Positions 11,308 through 24,950 of a stretch of DNA of 64,000 nt are shown here, one piece after another. The stretch is from Erigeron canadensis (Eukaryota; Streptophyta; Magnoliopsida; Asterales; Asteraceae). The stretch covers positions 28,219,516-28,283,515 of the forward strand of contig NC_057766.1 of the NCBI RefSeq assembly GCF_010389155.1, given 5' to 3'. The stretch's first letter is position 1; each line of letters starts with the position of its first letter. The position numbers and the translations under genes are program-made. Under the pieces are notes generated by a model, which saw nothing but the letters and a program-made list of their open reading frames with translations, was not told where the DNA came from and searched no databases.

Positions 11308-13909
11308 ATGGGGTTTTGGTCGTTGTTTGAGACCGCGTCCATGCCCATTTTGGAGGTGTTGTTAGTCTGTTCTGTTGGGGTCGTCATTGCCACCGATTAC
11401 TTTAATCTTCTTTCTCGTGATACCCTCAAGTCACTTAATAAGGTACATACCAAAACACGTAGAATAGATTAAATTATTCTTTATGTATAGTTTGTACGTA
11501 CCCAAAAGGTCTGAAAATGGCTACTTCTTGGCAGATTGTATTTATGGTGTTTACACCCTCGCTTATTTTCGCTAGTCTTGCAAAAACAGTTACCCTTGAA
11601 GACATTATATCTTGGTAAGAACTTACTTCATATGCATGCATGTGAGCCGACGTATAGAAGTTGTGTGTGTATATAGAAGTGTATTCAGAATGATTCTATT
11701 CCAATAATTGTTTTTTAGCTATGACGAAAAGGAGTATACGAATGAGGTTTATCTTATTGCAAGGATTTTTACCATATACTTTATAATATATACTTACATG
11801 TTCGTTATCCTAAATTAATGTTGAAGGTGGTTTATGCCAATAAATATTGGAATAACATTTCTTTGTGGAGGAATGTTGGGATGGATAGCTGCAAAACTAA
11901 TTAAACCAAAGCCACATTTGGAGGGACTACTTATAGCTATGTGCTCCACAGGTACTTGTATTTGCCATTATGTTTATACATTTTTGGTTTATCTTAAAAA
12001 AAATATAAATTTTTTTTTCCAACCACTTAACCGTTCACTTTATTTTCACTTTATTTTCCTTAATTTTTTTTTTTCCTAATCTTTTTTGTCCATGACAGGT
12101 AATCTGGGGAACATTCTTTTGATAATTGTTCCTGCAATCTGCAATGAAGGTGGTGGTCCTTTTGGAGAAAATGGTGTTTGCAAGTCCAAAGGACTTTCTT
12201 ATTCATCGTTCTCCATGGCGGTGAGCTAATTAACCTTGCCGTTCAATAAGTTTAACTACGACTACCATCGTCCTATATACTAGAAACAACCATTATGTGC
12301 TATGCTGCAACGATGTTTTGGTTTTCATCATCATATGGTTGATGAAGTCTAATTCAAATATGTGTGCAGTTGGGCAGTTTCTACATTTGGACATACACTT
12401 TCCAGTTATTGAAAAGCTCGAGTTTAAGGTACATCACAATGTTAGAAGCAGAGGATCCACCACAGGAACCCAACAAAGACTCGGATACAAATGAGAAAAC
12501 TACTCTGCTAAATGGAGAAACCCAAGAATATATCGATGTAGTTGTGCCAGTATCATACTCCACTAGTGATGACACACAAATCCAACCCGTAAATCTCCCT
12601 AATTTACAAAGCATTCTTACAGTACTTCATTTCGTACTTGATGATTATATTGTACAAACAATTAATCTTATCTGCCATTGATTATTTTGTGAAGAGTTTA
12701 CACCAAGGATTGGTAGCCAAAACTGACAAAACGAATGGGTTTTCTAGTAAACTAGTTGATATATTCCACAAGATATTGGAAGAACTGACAGCTCCTCCAA
12801 CACTTGGTTCTGTAAGTTCTAAATGTAACTACATACCTATATATGGTATATGGTATATATATATATATATCAAGAATCTAATTGATTACTTTGCCTTCCT
12901 TAACTTCAAAAAAACTATACTAATCCAGTTTAACTGTCAGATTATAGGATTGGTCTTTGGGGCAACCCCATGGCTGAAAAACCTAGTAATTGGAGATAAT
13001 GCTCCATTACGAGTGATCCAAAGTTCCGTCACGCTACTCGGGTAAATAATGCTTATTTATCTTCATTTAAAATTAAACCAGTTTAATAGTGTGATCAAAC
13101 TTATAACAAACTACCAACCTTGTTTCCAGGGATGCAACCGTACCTTGCATAACCCTTATACTAGGCGGCAACCTAAAACAAGGTAAAGCTTGAGAAAATG
13201 GAGCTGCCAAATTTAAAAATCATTATATGTGGTCTTTCATAGCAAACTAACTAACATTCTTAAATCTATCATGTCTTGTTATACCTTTAATCCATTTTTC
13301 TACAGGTTTCCGAAGGGCAAGCATCAGACCTGTCATTATCGTCACAATCATTTGTGTACGATATGTGATTCTTCCACTGGTGGGAATCATGGTGATTAAA
13401 GCAGCTGCTAGCCTTGGATTACTTCCCTCAGACCCCCTCTTCAGTTTTGTATTGTTGATTCAATACACCGTGCCCCCTGCCATGAATATCAGTAAGCATC
13501 CCTTGCGAATTAGGTCGTCGTCTAAAATTTCTAACTTTTTATTTTCTAGAACTAGTTAATTGTTTTCAGAAATCAATATTCAATTAGGTTAGCTGAGTAA
13601 AAATAGAACATGGCAAAGAAACATATAAGTTTATAGCAAATATATTGATCATCAAAATAAGATACAAACTATGATCAACTGTGTCAATGTACATAGACAA
13701 TGAATAACACTTCTACCGACATGTGTTTTCTTGCACATACAAATTGATTTATACTATCAAACTAAACATCGGATTAATGTGCAGGTACGATGACACAATT
13801 GTTCAATGTGGGGCACGAGGAGTGTTCGGTGTTGACCATGTGGAGTTACATAGCTGCAGCATTTGCTCTTACAGGATGGTCAACAGTGTTCATGTGGATC
13901 TTGACATGA
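11308..13909 (+). CDS. PILS: PIN-LIKES (PILS) auxin efflux carrier family protein
   Basis: Ten exons: 11308-11442, 11535-11614, 11827-11951, 12099-12220, 12370-12588, 12695-12811, 12941-13041, 13130-13182, 13306-13491, 13785-13909. They sum to 1263 nt (420 aa) with consistent phases and GT-AG introns. The protein has about five hydrophobic helices at each end around a hydrophilic loop (residues about 170-260). It carries PILS hallmarks: an N-terminal MGFWSLFETASMPILEVLL, CSTGNLGNI in helix 4, ILEELTAPPTLG after the loop, and QYTVPPAMNISTMTQLF near the C-terminus. PILS proteins sit in the ER membrane and control intracellular auxin accumulation and so nuclear auxin signalling. Length matches the family. 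The acceptor of exon 6 (12694) is the least certain junction; it was chosen by phase and homology. The sequence resembles the PILS3/PILS7 group, but I cannot fix the orthologue. Confidence 0.93.
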
Positions 13910-14612
13910 TCATTCTTTTGGAATACATCAATTTAAACAAGCAGTTAATAGAAAAGCCCAAATGGGCATACTTACTCATTTAGTGGGTGACAACAATGTG
14001 TCAAGATACTCACACAAAGCTTCTGCAGTTTGTCCACATTGTTCTTATAATTCTTTTTAGGATTTTACGTATTGCCATGTACATAAAAATTTACAGCTTA
14101 GTAAGACCAAATATTGATTAAATCCTCGATTTATTCTTTATTTATTGGAGATGTAACTAAGTGTAATCAGGGTATCGGTTACACGAACTACACTAAAAAA
14201 CACTTTTCACATTGGCATCACATTGAAAATCACAATGAACCATTTTATTACCGAGATTAACACAGTAATAGTTGGTACCTAAAAAACAATCACATATTCT
14301 GACTTTAGCATAACCACACCAAACATCATACTATACCACACTGGAAATCTGATGTAGTGCATTGACAAGTGTTGTCTATCTCAACGTTTTTTGTAGACTG
14401 AAATATGTCGTCCAAGCAAATTGATTGTGGACGTCACATGTTTATATAAATGAAAAACATGATGTGTACAACTAATATTTAAGGAAGTTATAATATCAAA
14501 ATCTCACATCAACACAATCCAAAGACATTGCGGCAAATCATTCGCTATAAAAGTTCTCGAACGAGGTTTCTGAATGGAACTTCAGTTTGTCTTTGGCTTG
14601 AAATACTTAGTT
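13910..14612. other. PILS 3' flank, no gene
   Basis: It presumably contains the PILS 3' UTR, followed by AT-rich DNA. No supported gene. Confidence 0.4.
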
Positions 14613-14806
14613 TAAACATGATGCAGATAAGTCATGATGTTGTGTTGAAAAATAGGACTGATGAGATGTGGATTTTTGAAAATTTGAAATGAGATCAAGA
14701 CAAGGGAAATTAAACATGATGCAGATAAGTCATGATGTTGTGTTGAAAAATAGGATTGATGAGATGTGGATTTTAGAAATTTGAAATGAGATCAAGACAA
14801 GGGATA
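14613..14806. repeat. Two-copy tandem repeat, 98-base period
   Basis: Two head-to-tail copies, each starting taaacatgatgcagataag, at 14613 and 14711. They differ at only a few positions, so this is a recent local duplication. No coding content. Confidence 0.85.
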
Positions 14807-14923
14807 TAACTAAGCATTAGAATCTCAAAAATAACTGCCAAAATATTCAAAGAGACGCTTGACAAAAAGTAGTGAACATGTGGGAAAATCGAATTGAGAA
14901 ATAACTGATTGTGTTAACATATA

Positions 14924-15372
14924 TGATACGAACCCATCCCATAATAGGCTCGCATCATGCCATAAGCTAAGTGTAGAACTCACTCCCAAAAGCTAGCTCA
15001 AAGGAGAAGGGGACACCTAGGCTTATAAACCACCAACCAATCCCATACTTGGCCGATGTGGGATCATATCAATACCCCACCCTTTGAAGAGCCAACGTCC
15101 TCGTTGGTCAAGGCTATGTTGGTCACGGTTGGCACCCTTCTCCTTGGGTCCAAGCCACCACTCCATAGGCCACCACTCCGAGCTCGTTGAAACCTCGAAA
15201 GGTAGGGCTAGCTCTGATACCAATTGATACGAACCCATCCCATAATAGACACGCATCATGCCATAAGCTAAGTGTAAAACTCACTCCCAAAAGCTAGCTC
15301 AAAGGAGAAGGGGACACCTAGGCTTATAAACCACCAACCAATCCCATACTTGGCCGATGTGGGATCATATCA
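14924..15372 (-). mobile_element. TRIM (terminal-repeat retrotransposon in miniature)
   Basis: Two 148-base direct repeats (14924-15071 and 15225-15372) begin TG, end CA and differ at three positions. They flank only 153 bases of internal DNA and are bracketed by a 5-base target duplication ATATA (14919-14923 and 15373-15377). On the minus strand the internal region starts next to the right LTR with TGGTATCAGAGCTAGC, complementary to the 3' end of initiator tRNA-Met (primer binding site). It ends with a purine-rich AAAGGGTGGGG tract (polypurine tract) before the left LTR. It encodes no protein and must have been mobilised in trans. Near-identical LTRs imply a young insertion. An ORF at 15023-15259 is accidental. 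Confidence 0.93.
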
Positions 15373-15377
15373 ATATA

Positions 15378-16655
15378 TCAAGTCAAAACAAAATGAAGAC
15401 ATCAGACAAGTTGAGTAAGGAATCAAAATAGGTAACACAGGTGCTTGAAGAGCTTTGTTTCACATTAAGGATTCTGACCAATATATCAGACAAATCACAC
15501 AACAGACAAAGAGTATACATACTTGACTTAAGCTACAGATTTAGTTTAAAACCAGATTTAGTCCCGTGTCAAATACACAGATTATTTACAACATATTCAA
15601 AATATGGTTTATATGTATGTAAATCAAAAAAATTTATAAAATCAAATGAAAAATATACGAAAAAACAAACCGGTAAATTGAAATGTAAAAAATTTAATCA
15701 TAATCAAAGTAAAAAAATATAATACTGAAATATTGACGAAAGTGTTTAACATGTTTGAATATTAATGTCATGTTAAGACTTGATGGTATACTTACAATTT
15801 GTTTATTTTTTTTATATATATTTATTTATTTGAAAAATATTTATTGTATTTTAAAATCTTGTACTTGCTCTGCTATTCTGCCATCCTGGCTGAGGAAGAG
15901 TTACGTGCGCGTATAATGATATAAGTATTAATTCGTATTAATCCAGATATAGTAACGTCCCTAATCTTTAGGTATATTTTGTTATTAGATAAACATTATG
16001 CAATAAAGTATTTACTATTTTGATCTTGGGTTAAAGTGTAAATTGGTAATGGAAAACAAAAAAGTGAAAATTAATTTAGACATGTGCTGATTTAATTAAT
16101 TTTGAGGCATTGAGAGCTGTGATTGGTCAATAGCTATTAGGTCAGTTGTTTTTTAGTATATATTAAGATTAAGATAACAAGGGATCATTGAATCAATATG
16201 TTGTTCAGCTATTTCTGATTAAACATGGCAGTTAGCAAACTGACAGTATTTAATCAACTCAACGTTACCCAATCCCACAATGAGCATGGTATGAAAAAGG
16301 TTAGGTGTAAATAGTCAAACCCCTATCCGTGGGTAGAGACTACTACCGAAGTATTTAATATTCAACTCTTTGCACACACACATAATAAAGATTTAATACT
16401 GAACTCTATGTGCCCAAAACTAGTAGATGGGTCCACAATTCAGTTTACACTGTGGAAGATTAAACTCAAGAACAATGCTATCATGGACAATTGAAAAGAA
16501 TCTGTTTTCTTGTTTTAAAAAAAAATAAATACAACTAATGAAACTGATTGACAAGCACTAGATGTATGTATCACTATGGGCAGTTCCTCGCATTTCAACT
16601 CGATCTGACAGTAGCGAGGAAAACATAAAACTTATATTTATTTAGAGTTGTACCT
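15378..16655. other. Intergenic stretch between the TRIM and RRP44
   Basis: AT-rich. An ORF at 15441-15722 has Lys/Asn-rich low-complexity composition and no family match, so I do not call it. The right end holds the presumed RRP44 3' UTR. Confidence 0.4.
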
Positions 16656-19600
16656 TTAGATAAGAGTGAGTTGAAGTTTAGGCCGGTTGGGTTGTGGTTC
16701 GACAACTTCCAAATGGATATGTACGGTCTGAAGAACACCATAACAAATCGACCCGTCAGTCTTTTTTATCTTCTGCTGTTGCTCATCCACAACCCATTCT
16801 CCTCCTTTCTCACCTCGCATAGTCAAGTACACTGGCCCTTCAATACCATACCTAAATAAAGAAACAAGATTAGTATATTCAGTATACTTTTTCTCAAAAT
16901 CTTCCTTCAAAAACTTCTATAAAGGTTGATAAATAATTTAAAGGAACACTCATGCAGATTATCAAAATAACATACTTCCAATGTTCCAAAAAGGGAAACA
17001 TATGCAGATATTTATAAATTAAAAAATTATATACTCTAGACTTGACATCAAAAAGTCAACCCACAGCAACATATAATGTGGAACGAGAGGGGTACCCGCG
17101 CAATGCGGTGGCGTGTGATGGTGGCGTTAACGGTGTGATTATTAATGTAAAGGTAGTTGATGTAAAAGAGTGGTGTAGTTAATGAAAAACGTATGTTTCC
17201 ATAGAGGGACATTGGTGGAATATGAGATATGTGTGAAGATTTTGGTATAATGTAAGGGTATTTTAGTCATATCAAAGGCTTAAAGTTTAATAAGAAAAAA
17301 AAAGGTTTGCTTTATTAGGTATTATAGATAAGCAACTTGTAAGTATTTATACAACCAGTCATAAGATAACAAAGAAATAAGGTATCTATTCAAAGTTAGG
17401 AAGTCATACTTGGGCACGAAAACAATAAATCCATTTGCTCTTATCTTCACAATTCTGGCTTCAGCGTCAGTAGGCCTGCAAGACGTTAGAGGATGGATTA
17501 GATGATGACGCTATGATGGGAGGAGGGGTAATATAATAAGGCCTACGTTGAATACCTTTTCCTAAAAAATAGTATGGTATGAAGCTCTATGGAGGAACGA
17601 CTTGCCATTTGAGCATTCCTATGCCGATAATTTAGATCTGAAAGATACATAAAATGAATAAATAAATGTTGATGATTACCATTCAGAACTCACCTCACTT
17701 TATCAGTGTTGACACCTTATTCTTAATATTACATAATTTCAAGTAAATGGAAACAAATTGAACAATCATAAGACATCAAAAGATTCGGAAGTCCTGGGTT
17801 CTATTCCAGGCATTCGTGTAATTTAAGTGGAGTAGGATCGAATGCCGTTCAAAAAAAAGGGAAAAAAAAAAAAAAAGATGGCAAAAGATTTTTAAAAATG
17901 GAGTAATTTTTAGACGCCTTACTGTCTGCAATACTGGTAAGTTGTGGTCTGTCCTGGAATATAGTTGGCAGCTTGTATATTCCTAAAGATGCAGCAAGCA
18001 ATCTGTGCACTATCACATCTGCAACGAATGTAATAAACCTAAATATCACTCCCATTAAGTACATACATAATACAACCACCATTCAAATGAAAACAGTTTT
18101 ACCCGCATATCTTCTAATTGGTGAGGTGAAATGTGTATACAGAGGTGCAGCAAGCCCATAATGGTGAAACTCTGGAGGGCTAAGTTCCCCACTACAGAAG
18201 TAAACAGCCTGAGACAGAAAGTCATGTAAATTTATAAATTACAAGAAATTCCTATATGACTATATAAGCAAACGAAAAACAGCTAAGCAGATGAAGTGTA
18301 CAAACCTGTGTCATACATCTTGTTGCTAGAATACGAATCAGCTTATTGAAATATGGATCGTCACCCTGAAACATTTGACATAAGTTGTAAACGAACTTTT
18401 AAATTGATTGGCGAATCGGCAAGATGAATATTTAATACACTTGCTATGAAATTACCACAGCACGGTCAAGTGAGTCAGCAAGCGCTTTGGATGATGACAC
18501 ATCCAGGTCAAGGCCAACAGAAGCAGCAGTACGCAACAAAGGTTCAAGCATTTCTTTGGTTGGGCTAGGGTGACGCCTGTAAGTAGATTTTTATTGTAAT
18601 TATAACAATTTAATTTAAAGTTCAACTTTGATGGTTATTATCGTCCTCCTTAAAATCACATTATTCAATAAAAACCAGCAATTAACCTCAACAATGAACA
18701 CTGAGGGAAGTTCTTAAGGATTTGTTCAGCAACAGAAACGTTAGCAGCAAGCATAAACTCTTCAACCATTTGGTTTGCTTCTCGAATTTGATACATGCCT
18801 GCCAAAACCAATTATCAGATTTATGGACGAGTTAAAACTACTAGTATAATATAGTAAAAATGAATTCAACTTTATAGTTAATACCCTCCTCAAATCAAAG
18901 AATTCAAAACAAGAAACATTCCTCATGCTGTAATATAATTAGGCAAACTGATAAATAAAGCAATTTTAGCTTTGATTTAATATGTTTAGAACAATATTAG
19001 ACAAGCATTACCTATATCAAGAGGATCATGAGTCTCAGTGTCAACTTGAAATTTGACTTCTGCGGAAGCAAGAGTAATGGCTCCTCTCTCAATACGCCTT
19101 TGTCTCATTATCTACAAGCATCAAATGTAGTGGATTAAAAGTAGATGGTATTATCAGCACATTGGTTAAATGTGACAATTAGAGCATAAAATTTTCAAGA
19201 GTTTATTCATTATCAAATGTAATAATACTATCTTACACAGGTCCCTGACCATGTGGTACAAACTCATTGAAAATAAAGGACTAAGTTTACAATGACAACC
19301 AAAAAAACATTTTTAGTAAATAATGGGGTCAATGGTATGTAATATCAACATACCTTCACAAATGTTCTGTTTTATGCAGCATACAGTTTTAGCACACATT
19401 TAGTCATTGAGCATGTACACAGTGTTCCATGCTTTGCTATAAATAAATTTGATTACCAGGGTGGTACTGTTACAACTTTACAATTACATTGCATAAACAG
19501 ATAATTTGCTATAACCAATGACCTTCTGTACAAAAAATAGTATGTAACATCAAACAGAACACTCGTGAACATGGATTAGCATTATAGCTCACTATCCCTG

Positions 19601-22600
19601 AATAGATAGTTCAAGTGGTTATGATAAAAGAATGATATCAATTACATACCTTTGCTAACATATTCATATTTCGCAAATCAATAGTTACTGGATCTATCAA
19701 ACGGCTGAAAGTTAATAAAAAAAAAAGCATGACGTCAGAAGTTAAAAAAGAAACAAGAGCAATAAAAACAAAAAATCCCCAAAGAACAATATCAGGAACG
19801 GGTGGTCAAGGAGAAAGAGATAATAATCTTTTCATGCACCTGTCATCCATCCTTGCTTGAGCTTCAACGTAAGATAAAGCAGCACATGACTTGATGACAC
19901 TCTTTGTATATCTAGTAGAAATAACATGTGCGTCCGGTGTCATCTCCTGAAAGTGAAATTGTTGTAATCAATATGGTCTAACCCAACAGTAAAAGAATAA
20001 GGATGGTCAATTTTGACAAAAATACGAAGACCCTTTTTTTAACTATGCAGTATGGGATGAGAATTCTTATTAAATCCAAGTTATGAAAAAACACACCCAA
20101 ATAACAGAAAAGGCTAGTCTCTCCACATCAGCCCGCAGAGAACATATATCTGCAAAAAGATCCAGTAAGCAAATCAAGAGCTGAAGATTCAATATTATCT
20201 AGCAAATTATGACTGATATATTTAAACACCCACAGGAATACCTTCTGTAAGAGGTTTCGGAAGCATGTCAATACGGCGTTCAACAAGGTAGGTAGAAGTT
20301 CCTCTTTGTGTAGCTTCGTCATCAAGGGGTGTTCCAGGGTGGACAAAATTTGTGACATCAGCAATATCTAATCAAGTAAAAGACACACAAACTCACTTCG
20401 GTTTTTAAACATGTCATTCAACAGCTACAATTTAAGTTATCATTGTCTAAAAATCAATAAACTATAAACGTCTGAGGATACGAACTCCAACTTCATAGTT
20501 TCCATTTGGAAGTAAAGTACAGTTTAATGCATCATCAATGTCCTTGCATCCTGCACCAGTCAGATGTTTAATAGTTTAAGAGACTTAACAAGTTAACAGC
20601 CATAGCCTGAATATTAAATAATATATGGGACAGTAAATTAGAGTTATCTGTTACCTGGTGGGTCGACACTAAATATACGTAAATGACGCAGGTCCTGTCT
20701 GATGGGATTTGACAGATCTTCTGAAGACACCGACCAAGGTAATGGTGGTAAGCATGCCAATACTTGAGAAGTAAACGGGCTTGCATCTATATCATTCTCT
20801 ATTAACACAACCTGCAACATTCACCAAAATTATCACAGCTAGAACAGATGAAATACATATATGCCTACTAAAATCTATTTTCCGTAAGCAGAAACACTGT
20901 GAATATAATACCTCTGTTTCAGTTTCCCTATCTCCGATATCTCCTATTGTGCGAACATAATGACCAGAAGGGTATCTAGATTGGCAATCCCAAGTATCAA
21001 CCGCAACAATGATTCTTTTGTCAAGAAGATTCCCAAGCTGCCGAGTTTGGATTCGTATCTTTGGAAATCTCCGATCTTTGGAGACAAATAGAGCATGGGC
21101 AATACCAGCATTTCCTGCTGGCATAGGCATTGGCTCCAAAGATCCACAATAACTGTTCAAGATGATGTGAAGTTAAAACTGTATCAGCCAATAATGAAAA
21201 AAAGGATTGCAATTTGTTACAATTGCAGTATGTAGAATTATAGAAACTATATCTTATACACCATATAGCAAACTAACATACAACAGTATTTAGCAAATTA
21301 ATCATTTAAAGTTTTGACATCAAACTTACGCATGCCAGTTTCGTTTTATAATGCCAACGACACGTCCAGAAGGGCGAGGAGGAGCGTTATTCGCATTGTC
21401 AGATGATCCTTGTGCTACATTTGCAATTCTTGGAGCATCATCAGCACTGCTTGGTGCCAAGTGAACACCTTCATCATCTTCATCATCTGAAATACAATTG
21501 AAAATTGGAAAATGAATGAACAAACAATTATATTGTCTTAGTTGATTTTAATGATTTATTCTAACGTAGTGCGATGCCAATACCTTCCTCGGCTATGTGA
21601 AGAGATTTTTCACTATGCCATTGATCTTGAGGCAGAAGTTCAACAGCCACTATATCTCCGTCAAAAGCTCTATTCATGTTTCCGCGCCCAGCGATTATGA
21701 TTTCGTCTCCGATACTCTCACTTCCAACATACGCTTCAAACGGATTATAACGATTAACACGAAGTTTTCCTTGATGGTATATTCCACAGCGCATCCCAGC
21801 TGTAATCTCTGACATGGGCTTATGCTGAACGAAAATAAATTCTTTTAAAACATATATTCAAAAGCAGATACATCCCATCAACCTCAAACATGTATTTTTG
21901 ATTTTGAGCATTAATACCTCGCTATATATAACTTTCTTCTTTGAAGGCCTCAAATCTTCAATTTCCATATCCTCAGAGACGTGTGGTTGTACAAGCAGGT
22001 CAAGTAGGGCCGGCTGACCAAGTGATTTCACGTATGACTCCACTGAATCACAACATAGACTAAGTTAGAGTGAACATAAATCCTAACAAAGATTGGTAAT
22101 CAAATCTAGTATACTTATATTCTAATCTCATACCCGTTTCTGCAAGAATCCCCTCTTCCGTAGCCTTTTTCTTATTCTCCCTGTCATTTGTGATCATTAA
22201 GATTTTTGTGGGACTACCAAGATGGTTCTTGTACCATTGTGCTGCCACCCTAATTGCTGAGAAGGCATTATAATCAACATCTTAGTGTCAAAACATTTAC
22301 CACTTACAATGTACATATATACATCAATCAATAGACTTGATGGCATTATTATTAACACCAATCTTAATATAATCTCAATTCCCATAGTACAAAATAATAA
22401 ACATCATACCTCTGTCGTTACGATCATTTGGACTCTCGCCTGTCATGGCCTTAATAAATGTGTCCCTTCACATGAACATGCAAGATATGAGATTGAAAAC
22501 ATATACACTACAACAGTTTAACTACTTTATCACAACAGAATAAAAATTGGAAAGAAAAAAAAAAGACAAGTAAAATGTAGAATAGATATACTAATTCCAC

Positions 22601-23803
22601 GTTCTGTTCTCTGTAGAATGAATCAAGATAATGTCAAATAGTAATAAAACAAAAACTATAAAAGACCATGAATCCTTAGCTTTGCTTAAACAACACTACA
22701 TTTCGAATCAAAACAAAGATTTAATTTTTACAGCACATTAGAAGTAGATAAAACCATATACTCAGGTGTTCAAGGAACTCTTCAAAATTAACTACCAAAT
22801 GTAGGGAGCTTACTTATGGTGTTCATTAGAAAATACAAAAAATCTTCTTAATGGATTGCTACATAAGGCCCTTAGCCTATTGTAAACTCCAAGATTCTTG
22901 TTCTTGACCTCATCCAATACCACTGACAGCACCACAACATCATCAATCGCCACATTCTCAAGCAAATCAATCTAAATTCAAAAACTTTGGTTAGCATTTG
23001 CAGACATTGACCTAGAAGACTTCCTTTTTATTTACATAAAGAGGTACAGCACTTGTAATGTATTATTCTTTCTACTTTCTTTTATATACCAAGTTATTAG
23101 TGACGGCTTTACATACCATTTTGGTTATTTTTTAAACTGCTGAATTTAGCCTTTTTATACAAATTCCAGTTTAAAAAAACACCGTTTTCAAAATGAGCCA
23201 AACATTACACAAAAAGCCAATCTTTGACAGTCAAACAAAAATGATAACTAACAATAACTACCCAACGGAAAAAGTACTAAAACATAACCTAAACGGGTGT
23301 TTGGGCAAACTCATTTTTCGACTTTTCGACTTACTCTACACTTACAAACCACAACATGTTGCAATATAAAAGATAAGCATAACAAAAAAAGAAAAACTAA
23401 GGCCAAACAACCCTGAATTTAACCTATAAATTATAAAATAAAATACAAAAGAGTGAAGTAAACCTGATTGAGAACAACATTAGTATCTAGAACAAGAAGA
23501 GTCGAATTCGGCGAAACGAAACGGGCATCTTTAGTGTCACAAATTTTACAAAATGAAGCTCCACAATATATATCATCTCTCAAATAATGTTCCCTCACCA
23601 CCTGTAACATGTATACTTCCAATTCAAATCTCTTTTTGTCTATATATGTATATATATATATATATATTATATTGATGGATAGTATCAGGATTAATGATCG
23701 AAATTAGGGTTTCGTGAATAGTATCAAAAATAAAATAATGAACAAATACCTTTTGAACTCTGCCATTTTTGGTTTTCCGAACAAATGACTTGCTTTGTAA
23801 CAT
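16656..23803 (-). CDS. RRP44A: Exosome complex exonuclease RRP44 (DIS3 homologue)
   Basis: 24 exons on the minus strand: 23750-23803, 23464-23601, 22814-22971, 22410-22465, 22134-22256, 21918-22042, 21584-21824, 21330-21486, 20912-21152, 20655-20811, 20482-20550, 20242-20367, 20097-20149, 19840-19946, 19650-19704, 19012-19111, 18687-18798, 18456-18576, 18306-18365, 18103-18208, 17923-18018, 17556-17637, 17410-17475, 16656-16851. Sum 2799 nt, 932 aa, all phases consistent; plant RRP44A is about this size. Order: CR3 motif (CGASFCKIC, about residues 31-39); PIN endonuclease domain with acidic VLDTNVV (D57) and [10 protein letters not shown]; cold-shock/OB domains; RNB exonuclease domain with [12 protein letters not shown] (about 481-492) and [20 protein letters not shown]-terminal S1-like domain ending in [10 protein letters not shown]. 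It is the catalytic 3'-5' exonuclease and endonuclease of the RNA exosome, acting in rRNA maturation and RNA turnover. All catalytic motifs I can check are intact. Intron 23 carries a Helitron, and a truncated duplicate lies at 27.1-28.5 kb. Confidence 0.97.
17083..17328 (-). mobile_element. Short Helitron-like element in RRP44 intron 23
   Basis: On the minus strand it begins TCTATAATACCTAATAAAGC and ends with hairpin sequence CCGCATTGCGCGG then GGTACCCCTCTCGT. It shares the YTCTCGT terminus with the longer copies at 2104, 27842, 28819 and 42161 but has a different body, so it is a related subfamily. It lies between RRP44 exons 23 and 24 and leaves the splice sites untouched. Confidence 0.6.
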
Positions 23804-24950
23804 GATTTAGCTGATTCTGTAGCTCGGTTGGTTCTCAATTTGGCGGCGTTTTTTTTATTTCTTCAAATTTTCCGGTCGACAAGAAAAACAAAAAACCCTG
23901 ATAAATATTTATAGCTATTTATACTTAGTTCTCCCAGTTCGAATTTAGTTTTTTAAAAAAGGAAATGATATATCTACAACAATTTTTAGCCATTCACAAT
24001 AATGCGTGCTTTATACAGTTGTACACTGTAAAATACAACATGTACATTTGTTGTGAGTGACAAAAAACAGTTGTAAATATATCACTCCCTTAAAACATAA
24101 CTTTGAGGATAATGTAGTTAGATTCTCACAAATCATGAAAATCATGGGTTTTTTAACATCATATAATATTTTCCCTTTGTAATAAGGTTTTAATATGTGG
24201 TATAAAATGATTCGATTATGATTTTTAGTTTTCATTAACCAGCAGTTAATCGAATTTTGATTTTATTTATGTTCTCGTGACTCGGATTCGCATAAGAGGA
24301 AATATGGAGTTTTTGGACAATCGGACTTGACTTAGTGAGAATTCGGATTGAAATTTTATATACAACATAAAGTTTTTTTGAAATTATATGTAATAGAACT
24401 TTAAAAATATATTCCAAACTTTAAATTTAAACATAATTATTTATAAACATTAATATAATAATTCAAACTTTTAAATTAAACCTTAGATTAGTTGATAGAT
24501 TCACGCTTCATCATCAATTTTTCCTTATCAAGTTTGGAGAACTCCTGACTTGGACTCGACTCGACAAAGTGGGGAGTCAGGAATTTATTTTAGGTACTTG
24601 GCCAACTCGGTAAAATTTTACAACCTTGTTACATGAATATATCATTTAATTATTTACATATTTATTTAGTTAATTCATTTCATTTGTTGCGTAAAATAGT
24701 AAATAAAGAAACTTTTAGGTGTAAACTTACATTAATAAAAATTAATTATTACAATTGAAAACTTGAATTTTCATATTCGAATGACTTTGATAGATGACTA
24801 ACCAAAAAACCAAACTGAAAGTAACCAATTTTTTTGAAAAACCGGTTTACAGGTAATTGAAATTACCGGTTCAGATATTAAAGTGCGATATTTGAACCTA
24901 AGAAAAAGTTCAAAATTTCTAACTAATCGAACCGTTTACAATCCTAATTA
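23804..24950. other. RRP44 upstream region and AT-rich spacer
   Basis: The first 130 bases are the RRP44 promoter/leader and are also present, diverged, in the duplicate near 28400-28530. The rest is AT-rich with no supported gene; ORFs at 24011-24417 look accidental. Confidence 0.4.

Noticed and set aside
14180..14370. Possible MITE with cacta-like left end and gatgtagtg right end
   Set aside because: The two ends do not match as inverted repeats and no target duplication is visible.
15023..15259. 78-codon ORF on the minus strand
   Set aside because: It runs from the TRIM interior through LTR sequence; TRIMs do not encode proteins.
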